Source of the DNA: an uncultured Prevotellaceae bacterium
GTDB taxonomy: Bacteria > Bacteroidota > Bacteroidia > Bacteroidales > Bacteroidaceae
NCBI GenBank assembly: GCA_900316985.1
Contig: ONFE01000038.1
Coordinates: 1-36,286 of the forward strand
DNA length: 36,286 nucleotides
Reading direction: 5' to 3'
Part shown: positions 1 through 7,121 of the stretch, one piece after another
How the letters are laid out: each line of letters starts with the position of its first letter
Numbering within the stretch: position 1 is the first letter of the stretch
The notes under the pieces: generated by a model
Databases searched by the model: none
Told to the model about the DNA's origin: nothing
The model's input: only the letters and a program-made list of their open reading frames with translations
Position numbers and translations under genes: made by a program

Positions 1-166
1 TGGCTGATATAACGCATACATCTAAATAACTGCACAATATTCAATTAAAGCCTGCGCGCTATTTGCCTAATATTTCGGCGCCGCGCGCGCGATAATTTTA
101 TCTGTTTTTCGCGAACTTTTTTTGCGGGTTTTTGAGGTTTTTCTTGCAAGCCTGACGCTTTTTTCG

Positions 167-174
167 TATCTTTG
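167..174 (+). promoter_or_regulatory. Promoter of truncated HU copy (-7 box)
   Basis: TATCTTTG matches the Bacteroidota -7 consensus TAnnTTTG, with TTG at 144-146 (20 bases between) as the -33 element. The right-end HU gene has the same box and the same 20-base spacing. Five T-tracts lie upstream between 105 and 164. It now points into a truncated HU frame and then the ECF sigma gene. Confidence 0.75.
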
Positions 175-199
175 TAGTGCATTTGAGATGCACTACAAA
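171..199. promoter_or_regulatory. 12-bp perfect dyad overlapping the -7 box and start region
   Basis: Arms 171-182 and 188-199 are perfect reverse complements with a 5-base spacer. The left arm starts inside the -7 box. It could be an operator or a 5'-end RNA hairpin. The right-end copy of this promoter lacks it: it keeps a single TGCACTA, which the left copy has as an inverted pair. Confidence 0.55.
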
Positions 200-273
200 C
201 AGTAAAACACAAAGCCCTGCGTGCCGCGGCAGGCGAAGGATAACCACTTAGACAGCGGCAGCAGTTTAAAACT

Positions 274-390
274 ATGTCACATCTTTACAAACTTGTTCAG
301 AACAACAATGAACACATGCAAGAAGCCTATCAGAATGATTACTTTTGCACCGTAAAAAGAAAAAATATCGCTTTCGGGTTAGCATTTTGA
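274..390 (+). pseudogene. Truncated HU-family DNA-binding protein (5' fragment)
   Basis: The ATG at 274 opens a 38-codon frame. Its first ~21 residues (MSHLYKLVQNNN, then EHMQEAYQ) are nearly identical to the start of the complete HU-type gene at the right end (MAHLYKLVQNNN). Similarity stops at about base 336, after the codons for AYQ. The frame then runs through unrelated bases, including the ECF promoter, to a TGA at 388-390. Of the four base differences in the shared coding part, three are synonymous, so this looks like the relic of a diverged paralogue rather than a fresh duplication. A short translated leader peptide is possible but unsupported. Confidence 0.75.
340..347 (+). promoter_or_regulatory. 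Promoter -7 box for the ECF sigma operon
   Basis: TACTTTTG fits TAnnTTTG and lies directly after the point where HU similarity ends, about 75 bases before the sigma factor start. No good -33 TTG is evident at the usual distance. Confidence 0.5.
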
Positions 391-423
391 ACGTCTGAAG
401 GGTATTACAGTAAAAAAGACGTG

Positions 424-903
424 ATGGAAAGTAAAATCATCCAGCGGCTGTTCAAGCAGCACTACGCCAAGATGTTGAGGGTGGCACGCACGATCCTCTA
501 CGATGAGCAGGAGAGCAAAGATGTGGTCAGCGACATCTTTGAGAGTCTGCTCCGCGGACAGACGGTCATCATGGCCGACACCGAGGAACGCTATTTGCTG
601 ACGAGCGTCCGCAACCAGTGTCTGAAGCGTATCCGCCACCAGGAAACGAGACTCCGCATGGAGGCTGCTACGGCAGAGCAGACTGCTACGGCAGATGACG
701 ATGAGCGATTGTCAGATATCGTAGAGTTCGTGGTCGGTCACCTGACGGAACAAGAGCAGCGCATCTTCCACCTCCGTTTTACCGGAGGGTACAGCTACGA
801 TGAGATTGCTTCTGCTGAAGGTATCAGCCGCGTGGCGGTATGGAAGCATCTTTCCCACGCCTTGAAGGAAATCAGAAACCGTTTTAATCCGAAAGCATTA
901 TGA
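424..903 (+). CDS. ECF-type RNA polymerase sigma-70 factor
   Basis: A small (about 159 aa) extracytoplasmic-function sigma factor. Region 2 covers roughly residues 8-75 (FKQHYAKMLRVART, then DVVSDIFESLL), and region 4 with its helix-turn-helix roughly residues 100-150 (LRFTGGYSYDEIA, then GISRVAVWKHL). There is no region 3, as expected for ECF members. The ATG at 424 is preferred over the adjacent GTG at 421. The gene overlaps the next by ATGA at 900-903, which suggests translational coupling. With the anti-sigma-like protein and the STN-bearing TonB receptor that follow, it forms a typical Bacteroidota surface-signalling module. It probably drives its own operon. The inducing substrate cannot be told from sequence. 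Confidence 0.92.
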   Translation: MESKIIQRLFKQHYAKMLRVARTILYDEQESKDVVSDIFESLLRGQTVIMADTEERYLLTSVRNQCLKRIRHQETRLRMEAATAEQTATADDDERLSDIVEFVVGHLTEQEQRIFHLRFTGGYSYDEIASAEGISRVAVWKHLSHALKEIRNRFNPKAL

Positions 904-1469
904 AACCAACTGACCGCAACAAACAGCTTTACCGCGATATGACGGAAGAGCCCGACATGATGGACGAGATTGACCAAATGCCTGACGTAGAAGAGGCTTG
1001 GCATCTTCTAAGTGAAAAATTAAGAGTGAAGAACCAACGGTCGCTGGCTCTCTACACTCTTCACTCTTCATTTAAAAAAGTGGCCGCTATTTTCATCAGT
1101 ATCATAACAATATCGGGCCTTGCCTTTGCGGCAATTCACTTCGTGCGCAACCATGAAGGAAAGCCTGCTGAGACAGAACAGCAATCCGCAACTGTTGAAG
1201 CACGGACAGCCGATGCAGCCAGGCAGCCTGCCGAAACGACGGTCAGCTTGCAGCCCGTGGTCTTCGATAACGTGACGCTGGACAGCATTCTCCCCCAGAT
1301 AGCACGCCACTATGGCTACACGGTAGACTTCCGCAATGAGCAGCCGAAATCCCTGCGCCTATACTTCACATGGAACCCGCAGGACTCCATTCAGAAAGTG
1401 ACGGAAAAAATGAATCTCTTCGAGCAATTCCGCATCGTGCTTGAGGAACAAACCATCATCATCGAATAG
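900..1469 (+). CDS. Short FecR-like anti-sigma protein with DUF4974 domain
   Basis: A 189-aa protein. Residues 1-57 are an acidic cytoplasmic segment expected to bind the sigma factor. Residues about 58-80 form one membrane span (VAAIFISIITISGLAFAAIH). A low-complexity linker follows, and residues ~120-189 resemble the DUF4974/STN-like C-terminal domain of FecR proteins (starting VVFDNVTLDSILPQIA and ending IIIE). It is shorter than usual FecR proteins (~300+ aa) and appears to lack the central FecR domain. Residues ~38-61 come from a repeat-like segment (1011-1080) containing an 11-bp inverted repeat. It starts inside the sigma stop codon, and 3 bases separate it from the receptor gene. Confidence 0.8.
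   Translation: MKPTDRNKQLYRDMTEEPDMMDEIDQMPDVEEAWHLLSEKLRVKNQRSLALYTLHSSFKKVAAIFISIITISGLAFAAIHFVRNHEGKPAETEQQSATVEARTADAARQPAETTVSLQPVVFDNVTLDSILPQIARHYGYTVDFRNEQPKSLRLYFTWNPQDSIQKVTEKMNLFEQFRIVLEEQTIIIE
1022..1068. repeat. Inverted AAGAGTGAAGA repeat inside the anti-sigma gene
   Basis: Arms 1022-1032 and 1058-1068 are perfect 11-bp reverse complements, 25 bases apart. The surrounding GTGAAAAATTAAGAGTG-type text looks like Bacteroidales intergenic low-complexity sequence, yet here it is in-frame just before the membrane span. Confidence 0.7.
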
Positions 1470-1472
1470 GCT

Positions 1473-4067
1473 ATGAGCAGACTGTGTTTATTGTTTGTCA
1501 TTCTTCATCTGTCATTTAGCGGAGCGATAGCGCAGCGCATCAGCCGAAGCTATCAGAATCTGCCGCTTTCAGCAGTCTTGAAAGACCTCAATACCGCTTC
1601 AAGCCGCTATGAGGTGAGTTTCATCTACAACGAACTGGAGGATTTCCGCGTCACCACGACGCTCCATCGCGCTACCCTACCCGATGCCGTCCGCCAGGTG
1701 GTGGGCTTCTATCCCATGCGCGTGACCGAGACCGACAGCATGATGATCGTGGAATGCATTCACAAGACCGACCGCCACCTGAAGGGGACTATCATCGATG
1801 AACAAGGACAGCCCGTGGCATACGCCAACGTTTCGGTACTTAATCCTGCCGACTCAACGCTGCTCAGCGGTGGTGTATCAAATGAAAGCGGTTATTTCGC
1901 TGTCCCCTACGAAACTCCTCCCCCCATCGGGGGAGGTCGGGAGGGGGCTGTTTTAGCCCGCATCTCCTACGTGGGATACAAGACCATCTACAAGCTCTGC
2001 GACAGGCCCGAAGTGGGTACCGTCAGGATGCATCCGGACAACTACATCATCAAGGGTGTGGTGGTACAGGGCGAACGGCCCAAGGTGCAACTGCAGGGCA
2101 ATTCGCTGATGATGAACGTGGAGGGCACGGTGATGGAGCGACTGGGCACGGCCGAAGATGTACTCTCCCGGGTGCCTACCATCTCAAAGAAAGGTGAAGG
2201 CTATGAGATTCTCGGGAAAGGCGCGCCGCTGATCTACCTGAACAACCGCAAACTGACCGACCTGAACGAACTGCGCAATATCCAGTCGGACTTTATCCGC
2301 ACGGTGGAGGTTATTCAGAATCCCGGCGCCCGCTACGATGCCACCGTCCAGGCTGTCATCGTTATCCATACGAAGCGCGCACAGGGCGAGGGACTGGGCG
2401 TTGAACTGACCTCATGGAGCAGCAAGGGGCGCGGCTACGTGAACAACGAGCGCATCAACCTGACCTACCGAAAGGGAGGACTGGAACTCTTTGCCAACCT
2501 CTTCGGCGCCTATAACAAAAGATGGAACAGCGGCGGCTTCGAGCAGACCGTCTTTGCCGATACTTTGTGGACCATTTCCAACCGCCATCAGTCAACGGAG
2601 CGCAACCCTTACCTTGAGGGGCGGACAGGCTTCAACTACCAGCTGAACGACAGCATTTCCTTCGGCGGCTTCTATCAGAACACCTACGACTACGTGAAGA
2701 CCTACAATGACAATGCCGACGACCTGCTGGCAAACGGCAGTCCCTATGACCACTTGCAAAACAGCGGCATACGCCGGGACAACAATTCACCGGAGCATGA
2801 AGCCAATCTGTACTTTACAGGAAAAGCGGGGCAGTTCTCCATCGACTTCAACGCCGACTACACCGCCTACAAACGAGTGAGCCGCAGCCAGCAACAGGAA
2901 CTGAGCAGCAACTATGAGAACCGCGACGTGAACACCGAGACGATGACGCGCGGCAGCATGGTGGCCGAGAAGCTCATCGTAAGTCATCCGCTATGGAAAG
3001 GTCAAGTGTCGGTCGGAGAGGAATATACCAACACGCGCTGGCGCAGCAGTTTTGAGAACGCGGAGGGCTTTATTCAGGACAGCAACAACGAGCAGCATGA
3101 AAGCAATATCGCGCCGTTCGTAGAGCTGCAACAGCGGTTAGGCCGCTTCCACTTGCAGGCAGGATTGCGCTATGAGCACGTTGCATCCGACTACTTCGTC
3201 GGCGGCCGGCGGCAGGCTGACCAGAGTCGCACATATGACGACCTGTACCCATCCGCCGCGCTGTCCACTTCTGTCAAGAAAGTACAACTCTCTCTCAGTT
3301 ATACCAAGCGCACAAACCGCCCCGCCTACTGGCTGCTCAACAACGACGTGATCTATGAGAACCGCCTGAACAGGCAGACCGGCAATCCCTATCTGCGCCC
3401 CGTCAAGTATCACAGCCTGAATGCGATGGTGATGTGGAAGGGTTTCTATGCCACTACCAACTACATACATTGCATCGACCCCTTCCTGCAAGTGATGGAG
3501 AGCCTGGAGCAAGACAGTAAGGTGAACGTTGCAACCATCAGGAACTACAACGATTGCGACATGTTCGTCGTCACGCTGGGCGCACAGAAGAGCGTCAAGC
3601 TGGCAAGCGGCATCACATGGACACCGCAGTATAACGTCACGTTCTTTAAGCAATGGCTCACGACGACCTTCAACGGCCTGGACAAGCATCTCAACCAGCC
3701 GCACCTGTCGCTGCAATTAGGCAACGTGGTCACCCTACCCAACGACTGGCTTCTGCAAGCCGACTTCAACATGCATACGCACGGCTATACAGGCTCCAAC
3801 TTCAAGACCGAAACCACCAATGCTATGCTCTCCCTCAGCGTCAGCAAAGACCTGCTGAAGCAACGGCTCAACATCAAGCTAACGGGTAACGACCTCTTCA
3901 ATCAGGGCATCGGTCACGGCACGTTCTATTTCAACCGCATGACATTCACTAAGACGGAGGATAACGACACACGCTACGTTTCCCTCTCCCTGCGCTACCG
4001 CTTCAATGTCACCCCGTCGAAGTACAAGGGCACTGGTGCCGGTAACGCCGAGAAGAATAGACTGTAA
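1473..4067 (+). CDS. TonB-dependent outer membrane receptor with N-terminal STN domain
   Basis: An 864-aa protein. Signal peptide ~1-20 (ending SGAIAQ). STN signalling domain ~22-92. Carboxypeptidase-regulatory-like beta-sandwich ~100-190 (HLKGTIIDEQGQPVAYANV). TonB plug ~205-300 (GTAEDVLSRVPTISKKG). Then a large outer membrane beta-barrel of the OMP_b-brl_3 kind, ending in SLSLRYRFN and a short polar tail. No SusD partner follows, so glycan uptake is not specifically indicated. The STN domain and the adjacent ECF/anti-sigma genes suggest that substrate binding is relayed to transcription. A GC-rich palindromic segment (1915-1948) is inserted in-frame in the regulatory-like domain. The ligand is unknown. 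Confidence 0.88.
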   Translation: MSRLCLLFVILHLSFSGAIAQRISRSYQNLPLSAVLKDLNTASSRYEVSFIYNELEDFRVTTTLHRATLPDAVRQVVGFYPMRVTETDSMMIVECIHKTDRHLKGTIIDEQGQPVAYANVSVLNPADSTLLSGGVSNESGYFAVPYETPPPIGGGREGAVLARISYVGYKTIYKLCDRPEVGTVRMHPDNYIIKGVVVQGERPKVQLQGNSLMMNVEGTVMERLGTAEDVLSRVPTISKKGEGYEILGKGAPLIYLNNRKLTDLNELRNIQSDFIRTVEVIQNPGARYDATVQAVIVIHTKRAQGEGLGVELTSWSSKGRGYVNNERINLTYRKGGLELFANLFGAYNKRWNSGGFEQTVFADTLWTISNRHQSTERNPYLEGRTGFNYQLNDSISFGGFYQNTYDYVKTYNDNADDLLANGSPYDHLQNSGIRRDNNSPEHEANLYFTGKAGQFSIDFNADYTAYKRVSRSQQQELSSNYENRDVNTETMTRGSMVAEKLIVSHPLWKGQVSVGEEYTNTRWRSSFENAEGFIQDSNNEQHESNIAPFVELQQRLGRFHLQAGLRYEHVASDYFVGGRRQADQSRTYDDLYPSAALSTSVKKVQLSLSYTKRTNRPAYWLLNNDVIYENRLNRQTGNPYLRPVKYHSLNAMVMWKGFYATTNYIHCIDPFLQVMESLEQDSKVNVATIRNYNDCDMFVVTLGAQKSVKLASGITWTPQYNVTFFKQWLTTTFNGLDKHLNQPHLSLQLGNVVTLPNDWLLQADFNMHTHGYTGSNFKTETTNAMLSLSVSKDLLKQRLNIKLTGNDLFNQGIGHGTFYFNRMTFTKTEDNDTRYVSLSLRYRFNVTPSKYKGTGAGNAEKNRL
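1915..1948. repeat. GC-rich palindromic element inserted in-frame in the receptor gene
   Basis: Arms CCTCCCCC (1917-1924) and GGGGGAGG (1929-1936) form a perfect 8-bp stem with loop CATC, followed by a further G-rich run. It encodes ETPPPIGGGREGAV between residues YFAVPY and ARISYVGYKT, which would normally be close together in this domain. It resembles a dispersed intergenic repeat of Bacteroidota. Confidence 0.7.
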
Positions 4068-4169
4068 ATAAAACAAATGGCGTTTCCGTGACAATCACTC
4101 TTTACTTGCTTCATCATTACAACTAAAGGAAAGATATTGTACGCGGAACGCCTTTTCTATTATAATGCC

Positions 4170-4757
4170 TTACTTGCAGTAACGCTGCTCCACCACGTCC
4201 CAGTTCACGATCTGCCAAAGGGCGGCAAGGTGGTCGGCGCGACGGTTCTGATAATCCACGTAGTAGGCGTGCTCCCATACATCAAAGGTCAACAGGGGCG
4301 TAAATCCCTTCGTCACGGGATTCTGGGCGTTAGGCTCTTGCGTAATGACCAGCTTTCCGTCCTGGTCCTTTGACAGCCATACCCAACCGGAGCCGAAGAG
4401 CGTAGCTCCCTTCTGCACAAACTCTTTCTGGAAGGCTTCAAAAGAGCCGAACTGCTGAGCGATGGCCTCGGCTATCTTTCCCTCTGGACGATTCTCCGAA
4501 CGGGGTGCACGAAGGGCCTCGAAATAAAGATTGTGGTTCAGAATCTGTCCGGCATTATTGAATATTCCTCCGTCGGCCTTCCTGACGATTTCCTCCAACG
4601 GCAGATGCTCGAACGCCGTACCCGGCAGGGCGGCATTCAGGTTATTCACGTATGTCAGCAGGTGCTTTCCGTGATGCAGCGCAATCGTCTCACGGCTGAT
4701 GACAGGCTCCAAAGCTTCGGGAGCAAACGGCAAAGAAATCAATTCAAATGTACTCAT
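4170..4757 (-). CDS. sodB: Fe/Mn superoxide dismutase
   Basis: A 195-aa protein of normal SOD length that dismutates superoxide to peroxide and oxygen. The four metal ligands are visible: His28 (LHHGKH), His75 (NHNLYF), Asp159 and His163 (DVWEH). Gln71 in AGQILNH sits where iron-type enzymes carry their outer-sphere glutamine. Bacteroidales members of this group are often cambialistic, so metal choice is left open. It is the last gene of a minus-strand run with bcp, an AEC permease and YccF, and 21 bases separate it from yccF. It has no signal peptide, so it is cytoplasmic. Confidence 0.95.
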   Translation of the reverse strand: MSTFELISLPFAPEALEPVISRETIALHHGKHLLTYVNNLNAALPGTAFEHLPLEEIVRKADGGIFNNAGQILNHNLYFEALRAPRSENRPEGKIAEAIAQQFGSFEAFQKEFVQKGATLFGSGWVWLSKDQDGKLVITQEPNAQNPVTKGFTPLLTFDVWEHAYYVDYQNRRADHLAALWQIVNWDVVEQRYCK

Positions 4758-4778
4758 AGCTATATTGGGTTTAATCGG

Positions 4779-5147
4779 TTAGACAATCTCTTTTCCAAAG
4801 GGCGACAATGCCAGACGAGCCAGACGGAAGTGCATCTTGCCGAAGGGAATGCCGATGATAGTGATATAGAAGATGACGCCGAAGAAGATATGGGTGAGCC
4901 ATATCCATACGCCGCCGACGAAGAACCAAATGACGTTCATCAGCAGATTGAGGCACCCGTGCTGCTGCTCCTTCTCCCTCACGTTGGAGCCGAAGGGCCA
5001 CAGGGCGAGAATGCCCAGTTTGAAACTCTGCAACCCGAATGGGATGCCGATAATGGTAATCATCAAGGCGAGTCCGCCTATCAGATACTCAATGGCAATC
5101 TGCAGTCCACCGAAGATTACCCAGATGATGTTTCCAAGTGTTTTCAT
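4779..5147 (-). CDS. YccF-domain inner membrane protein
   Basis: A 122-aa, very hydrophobic protein made of two related halves. ITIIGIPFG followed by LGILALWPFG in the first half is repeated as ITIIGIPFG followed by LARLALSPFG in the second, the hallmark of the YccF (DUF307) family. Four membrane segments are likely, in pairs around residues 5-40 and 70-100. The function is unknown; homologues occur in many bacteria. It lies between the AEC permease and sodB on the same strand, behind a 125-base repeat-filled gap. Confidence 0.85.
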   Translation of the reverse strand: MKTLGNIIWVIFGGLQIAIEYLIGGLALMITIIGIPFGLQSFKLGILALWPFGSNVREKEQQHGCLNLLMNVIWFFVGGVWIWLTHIFFGVIFYITIIGIPFGKMHFRLARLALSPFGKEIV

Positions 5148-5272
5148 ATTTTGAGTTTTTAAGTTTTTGAGATTTTGAGTTTTTGAGTTTATGAGTTTTC
5201 AAGTTTATTTAAACTGAACACAAAGACTCAAAGTTTTAATCCTTAATCTTTAATCCTTAATCTTTAATCCTT
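5148..5272 (-). repeat. Degenerate tandem repeats in the AEC-yccF gap
   Basis: The gap holds two arrays. At 5236-5270 there are five exact, in-phase 7-mers alternating TTAATCC and TTAATCT (sense strand GATTAAR). At 5150-5207 there is a looser array of TTTTTGAG-like units (sense CTCAAAAA). No coding sequence or TAnnTTTG box was seen here. Confidence 0.85.
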
Positions 5273-6190
5273 TCAAAAAATCAGCGTGAGCAAGGGGATG
5301 GTGACGACGGAGAAGATGGTAGTGAGGAGCGTGCCTTGCACCATGAGCGTCTCGTCGCGCTGGTATTTCAGGCAGAACATCGTGCCGAAGGAGGCCACGG
5401 GCATACCGATGAGGATGGTGTTGATGCGGTTGATGGTCTCGTCGATGCCTATCATCCGGAACAGGAAATACACGCCTACGGGGATGGCCAGCAGGCGGAA
5501 GGCGGAGGTAAGGTAGATGGACGGGGAGCCCAGCATGTGGCGGCGGTCAATCACAGCCATCGAGGAACCGATGATGAGCAGGGAGCCCGGAACGGTGATG
5601 TTGCCCACCAGGCGGAGGGGCTCGCTGATTTCCTTTGGAATACTATCGAGTCCGAAAAGCACGATGAGGATGGAGATATAGGAGGCCACGAGACCGGGGC
5701 AATAGAGCACGCGCCAGTTGAAACGGTGACGCCCCACGGCATCGGGGCCGAGGATGAAGACGACTCCGCAGACGAAGACCGAAAGGGTGTTGGCCACATT
5801 GAGCAGCGAGGCGTAGAAGACGGCCTCATCACCGAAAATGGAGGCGGCTACGGGATAGCCGATGAAACCCACGTTGCCGAACATCAGCATGAAACTGTAG
5901 ATGCCGCGGACGGACGCATCCTTCACATAAAGCCGCGGCAACTGGCTGCACACCACGAAGAGCACAATATAGGTAAGGAAGCCCGCAAGCAGCAGCGGCA
6001 GGATGAGCTCGCGCTTCGGAAAAACATCTCCCATCACCGAAGATACAATCAGGCAGGGACAGGTGAGGTTGATGACGAGATTAGACAGCTGACGGTCGAA
6101 AGCATCGCCCATCAGCTTGAACTTCTGCGCCAGGAATCCCACCAGAACGACCAGCAGCATGACCAGCATCTGCGAAACCACGTTATCCAT
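5273..6190 (-). CDS. AEC (auxin efflux carrier) family permease
   Basis: A 305-aa integral membrane protein with about ten hydrophobic segments along its length, typical of the bacterial AEC family. Residues near GNVGFIGYPVAASIFG match the family's conserved Asn/Pro-containing segment, and PGSLLIIGSSMAV matches the repeat in the second half. Bacterial members are mostly exporters or transporters of organic acids such as malate; the substrate here is unknown. The start lies 2 bases after the bcp stop codon, so the two genes are almost certainly co-transcribed. Confidence 0.88.
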   Translation of the reverse strand: MDNVVSQMLVMLLVVLVGFLAQKFKLMGDAFDRQLSNLVINLTCPCLIVSSVMGDVFPKRELILPLLLAGFLTYIVLFVVCSQLPRLYVKDASVRGIYSFMLMFGNVGFIGYPVAASIFGDEAVFYASLLNVANTLSVFVCGVVFILGPDAVGRHRFNWRVLYCPGLVASYISILIVLFGLDSIPKEISEPLRLVGNITVPGSLLIIGSSMAVIDRRHMLGSPSIYLTSAFRLLAIPVGVYFLFRMIGIDETINRINTILIGMPVASFGTMFCLKYQRDETLMVQGTLLTTIFSVVTIPLLTLIF

Positions 6191-6192
6191 CT

Positions 6193-6654
6193 CTATGCCA
6201 ACAGTTCGAGTATCTGCTCTGCGTGGGTCTTGGTCTTGATCTCCTTGGGCAGGAAGACCTTTTCAATGATGCCTTCCTCGTTGATGATGAAGGTGGTGCG
6301 GAAGGTGCCCATATACTTGCGGCCGTACATCGACTTCTCTCCCCATACGCCGAACTCCTGCACCAGGCGGTTCTCGGTGTCGGCAATCAAGGGGAAGGGA
6401 AGCTGGTTCTTCTCGATGAACTTCTGATGCGACTTGGCATCCTGCACACTCACGCCCACTACGGCATAGCCCTGCTTGCGGAGGGCGCTGTAATTGTCGC
6501 GAAGGGAACAGGCCTCGGCCGTGCAGCCGCTGGTGGAATCCTTCGGGTAGAAATAGAGCACCAGTTTCTTACCTTGGAAATCGGACAGCCGTATCTCCTT
6601 GCCATTCTCGTCGAAGCCCAATACTTCGGGCGCTTTTTCTCCTGTTTTCAGCAT
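6193..6654 (-). CDS. bcp: Thioredoxin-dependent peroxiredoxin (BCP/PrxQ)
   Basis: A 153-aa peroxiredoxin reducing hydrogen peroxide and organic peroxides. The peroxidatic Cys44 is in PKDSTSGCTAEAC and the resolving Cys49 five residues on, as in BCP/PrxQ. FRTTFII is the usual distal motif. I chose ATG 6654 rather than the in-frame ATG at 6678, because the latter overlaps the promoter -7 box and would add an unneeded N-terminal MQRINISI. It heads the bcp-AEC-yccF-sodB run, which places two oxidative-stress enzymes under what may be one transcript. Confidence 0.93.
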   Translation of the reverse strand: MLKTGEKAPEVLGFDENGKEIRLSDFQGKKLVLYFYPKDSTSGCTAEACSLRDNYSALRKQGYAVVGVSVQDAKSHQKFIEKNQLPFPLIADTENRLVQEFGVWGEKSMYGRKYMGTFRTTFIINEEGIIEKVFLPKEIKTKTHAEQILELLA

Positions 6655-6675
6655 AATCGATATATTTATACGTTG

Positions 6676-6683
6676 CAAAGTTA
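6676..6683 (-). promoter_or_regulatory. bcp promoter -7 box
   Basis: The minus strand reads TAACTTTG (TAnnTTTG), about 21 bases upstream of the chosen bcp ATG, giving a short leader. Confidence 0.65.
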
Positions 6684-6726
6684 CAATATAATTATGAATT
6701 CTGAATGATGAATTAAATAATTTTCG

Positions 6727-6734
6727 TACATTTG
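6727..6734 (+). promoter_or_regulatory. yraN promoter -7 box
   Basis: TACATTTG fits TAnnTTTG and lies 24 bases before the yraN ATG. Together with the bcp box it makes a compact divergent promoter region. Confidence 0.6.
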
Positions 6735-6758
6735 CATTGAATATTTCTAAACAGTATT

Positions 6759-7121
6759 ATGGCACAGCATAATCATTTGGGCGAATGGGGCGAGGAACTG
6801 GCCAAGAGATACCTGCAGCAACAGGGGTATGTCATCATCGAAAGCGACTGGAAATCGGGCCACCGCGACATCGACATCGTTGCAATGGACGGCGATGAGG
6901 TGGTACTCGTGGAGGTTAAGACACGCAGCAACGACCATTTTTCGGAGCCTCTCGATGCCGTGAACTATCGTAAGATGATGAACCTCAGGCGGGCCTTCAA
7001 CCACTACATCAAATACCACCGCGTGAACAACACCGTGCGTTTCGACATCATCGGCATCATTGGCTCTCCGGAAGAAGGAACGCCCCGGATAGAGCATTAT
7101 AAGGATGTGCCGGTTATTTAA
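6759..7121 (+). CDS. yraN: YraN/UPF0102 family endonuclease-like protein
   Basis: A 120-aa protein matching the UPF0102 family. N-terminal GEWGEELAKRYLQQQGY is followed by the restriction-endonuclease-like core: Asp/Asp in GHRDIDIVAMDGDEVVLVEVKTR give a PD-(D/E)xK-type arrangement ending in EVK. Members are small predicted nucleases, possibly linked to DNA uptake or recombination; biochemical evidence is sparse. The full-length family pattern is kept. The gap to the next gene is entirely five tandem 7-mers. Confidence 0.9.
   Translation: MAQHNHLGEWGEELAKRYLQQQGYVIIESDWKSGHRDIDIVAMDGDEVVLVEVKTRSNDHFSEPLDAVNYRKMMNLRRAFNHYIKYHRVNNTVRFDIIGIIGSPEEGTPRIEHYKDVPVI

Larger units (their letters stand above)
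1..336 (+). repeat. Left terminal inverted repeat (HU-gene upstream region and 5' coding end)
   Basis: Read inward, this segment matches the reverse complement of the right end of the window. Bases 1-99 are identical to 36286-36188, the first mismatch is at base 100 (A against G), and similarity continues through a T-tract region, a TAnnTTTG promoter and about 20 codons of an HU-type gene, ending near base 336. The left copy carries about 33 extra bases between the -7 box and the ATG, including a perfect dyad at 171-199. There is no complete gene in the first 273 bases. A CG-alternating run lies at 82-91. What the repeat joins outside the window cannot be seen. Confidence 0.95.

Noticed and set aside
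4079-4152. Terminator between the receptor gene and sodB
   Set aside because: GGCGTTTCCGTG and ACGCGGAACGCC pair imperfectly and are 50 bases apart. Too weak to call.
5336-6427. 363-codon plus-strand open frame opposite the AEC permease and bcp
   Set aside because: Antisense of two clearly recognised genes; the composition (Asp/Glu/His-rich) is typical of a shadow frame.
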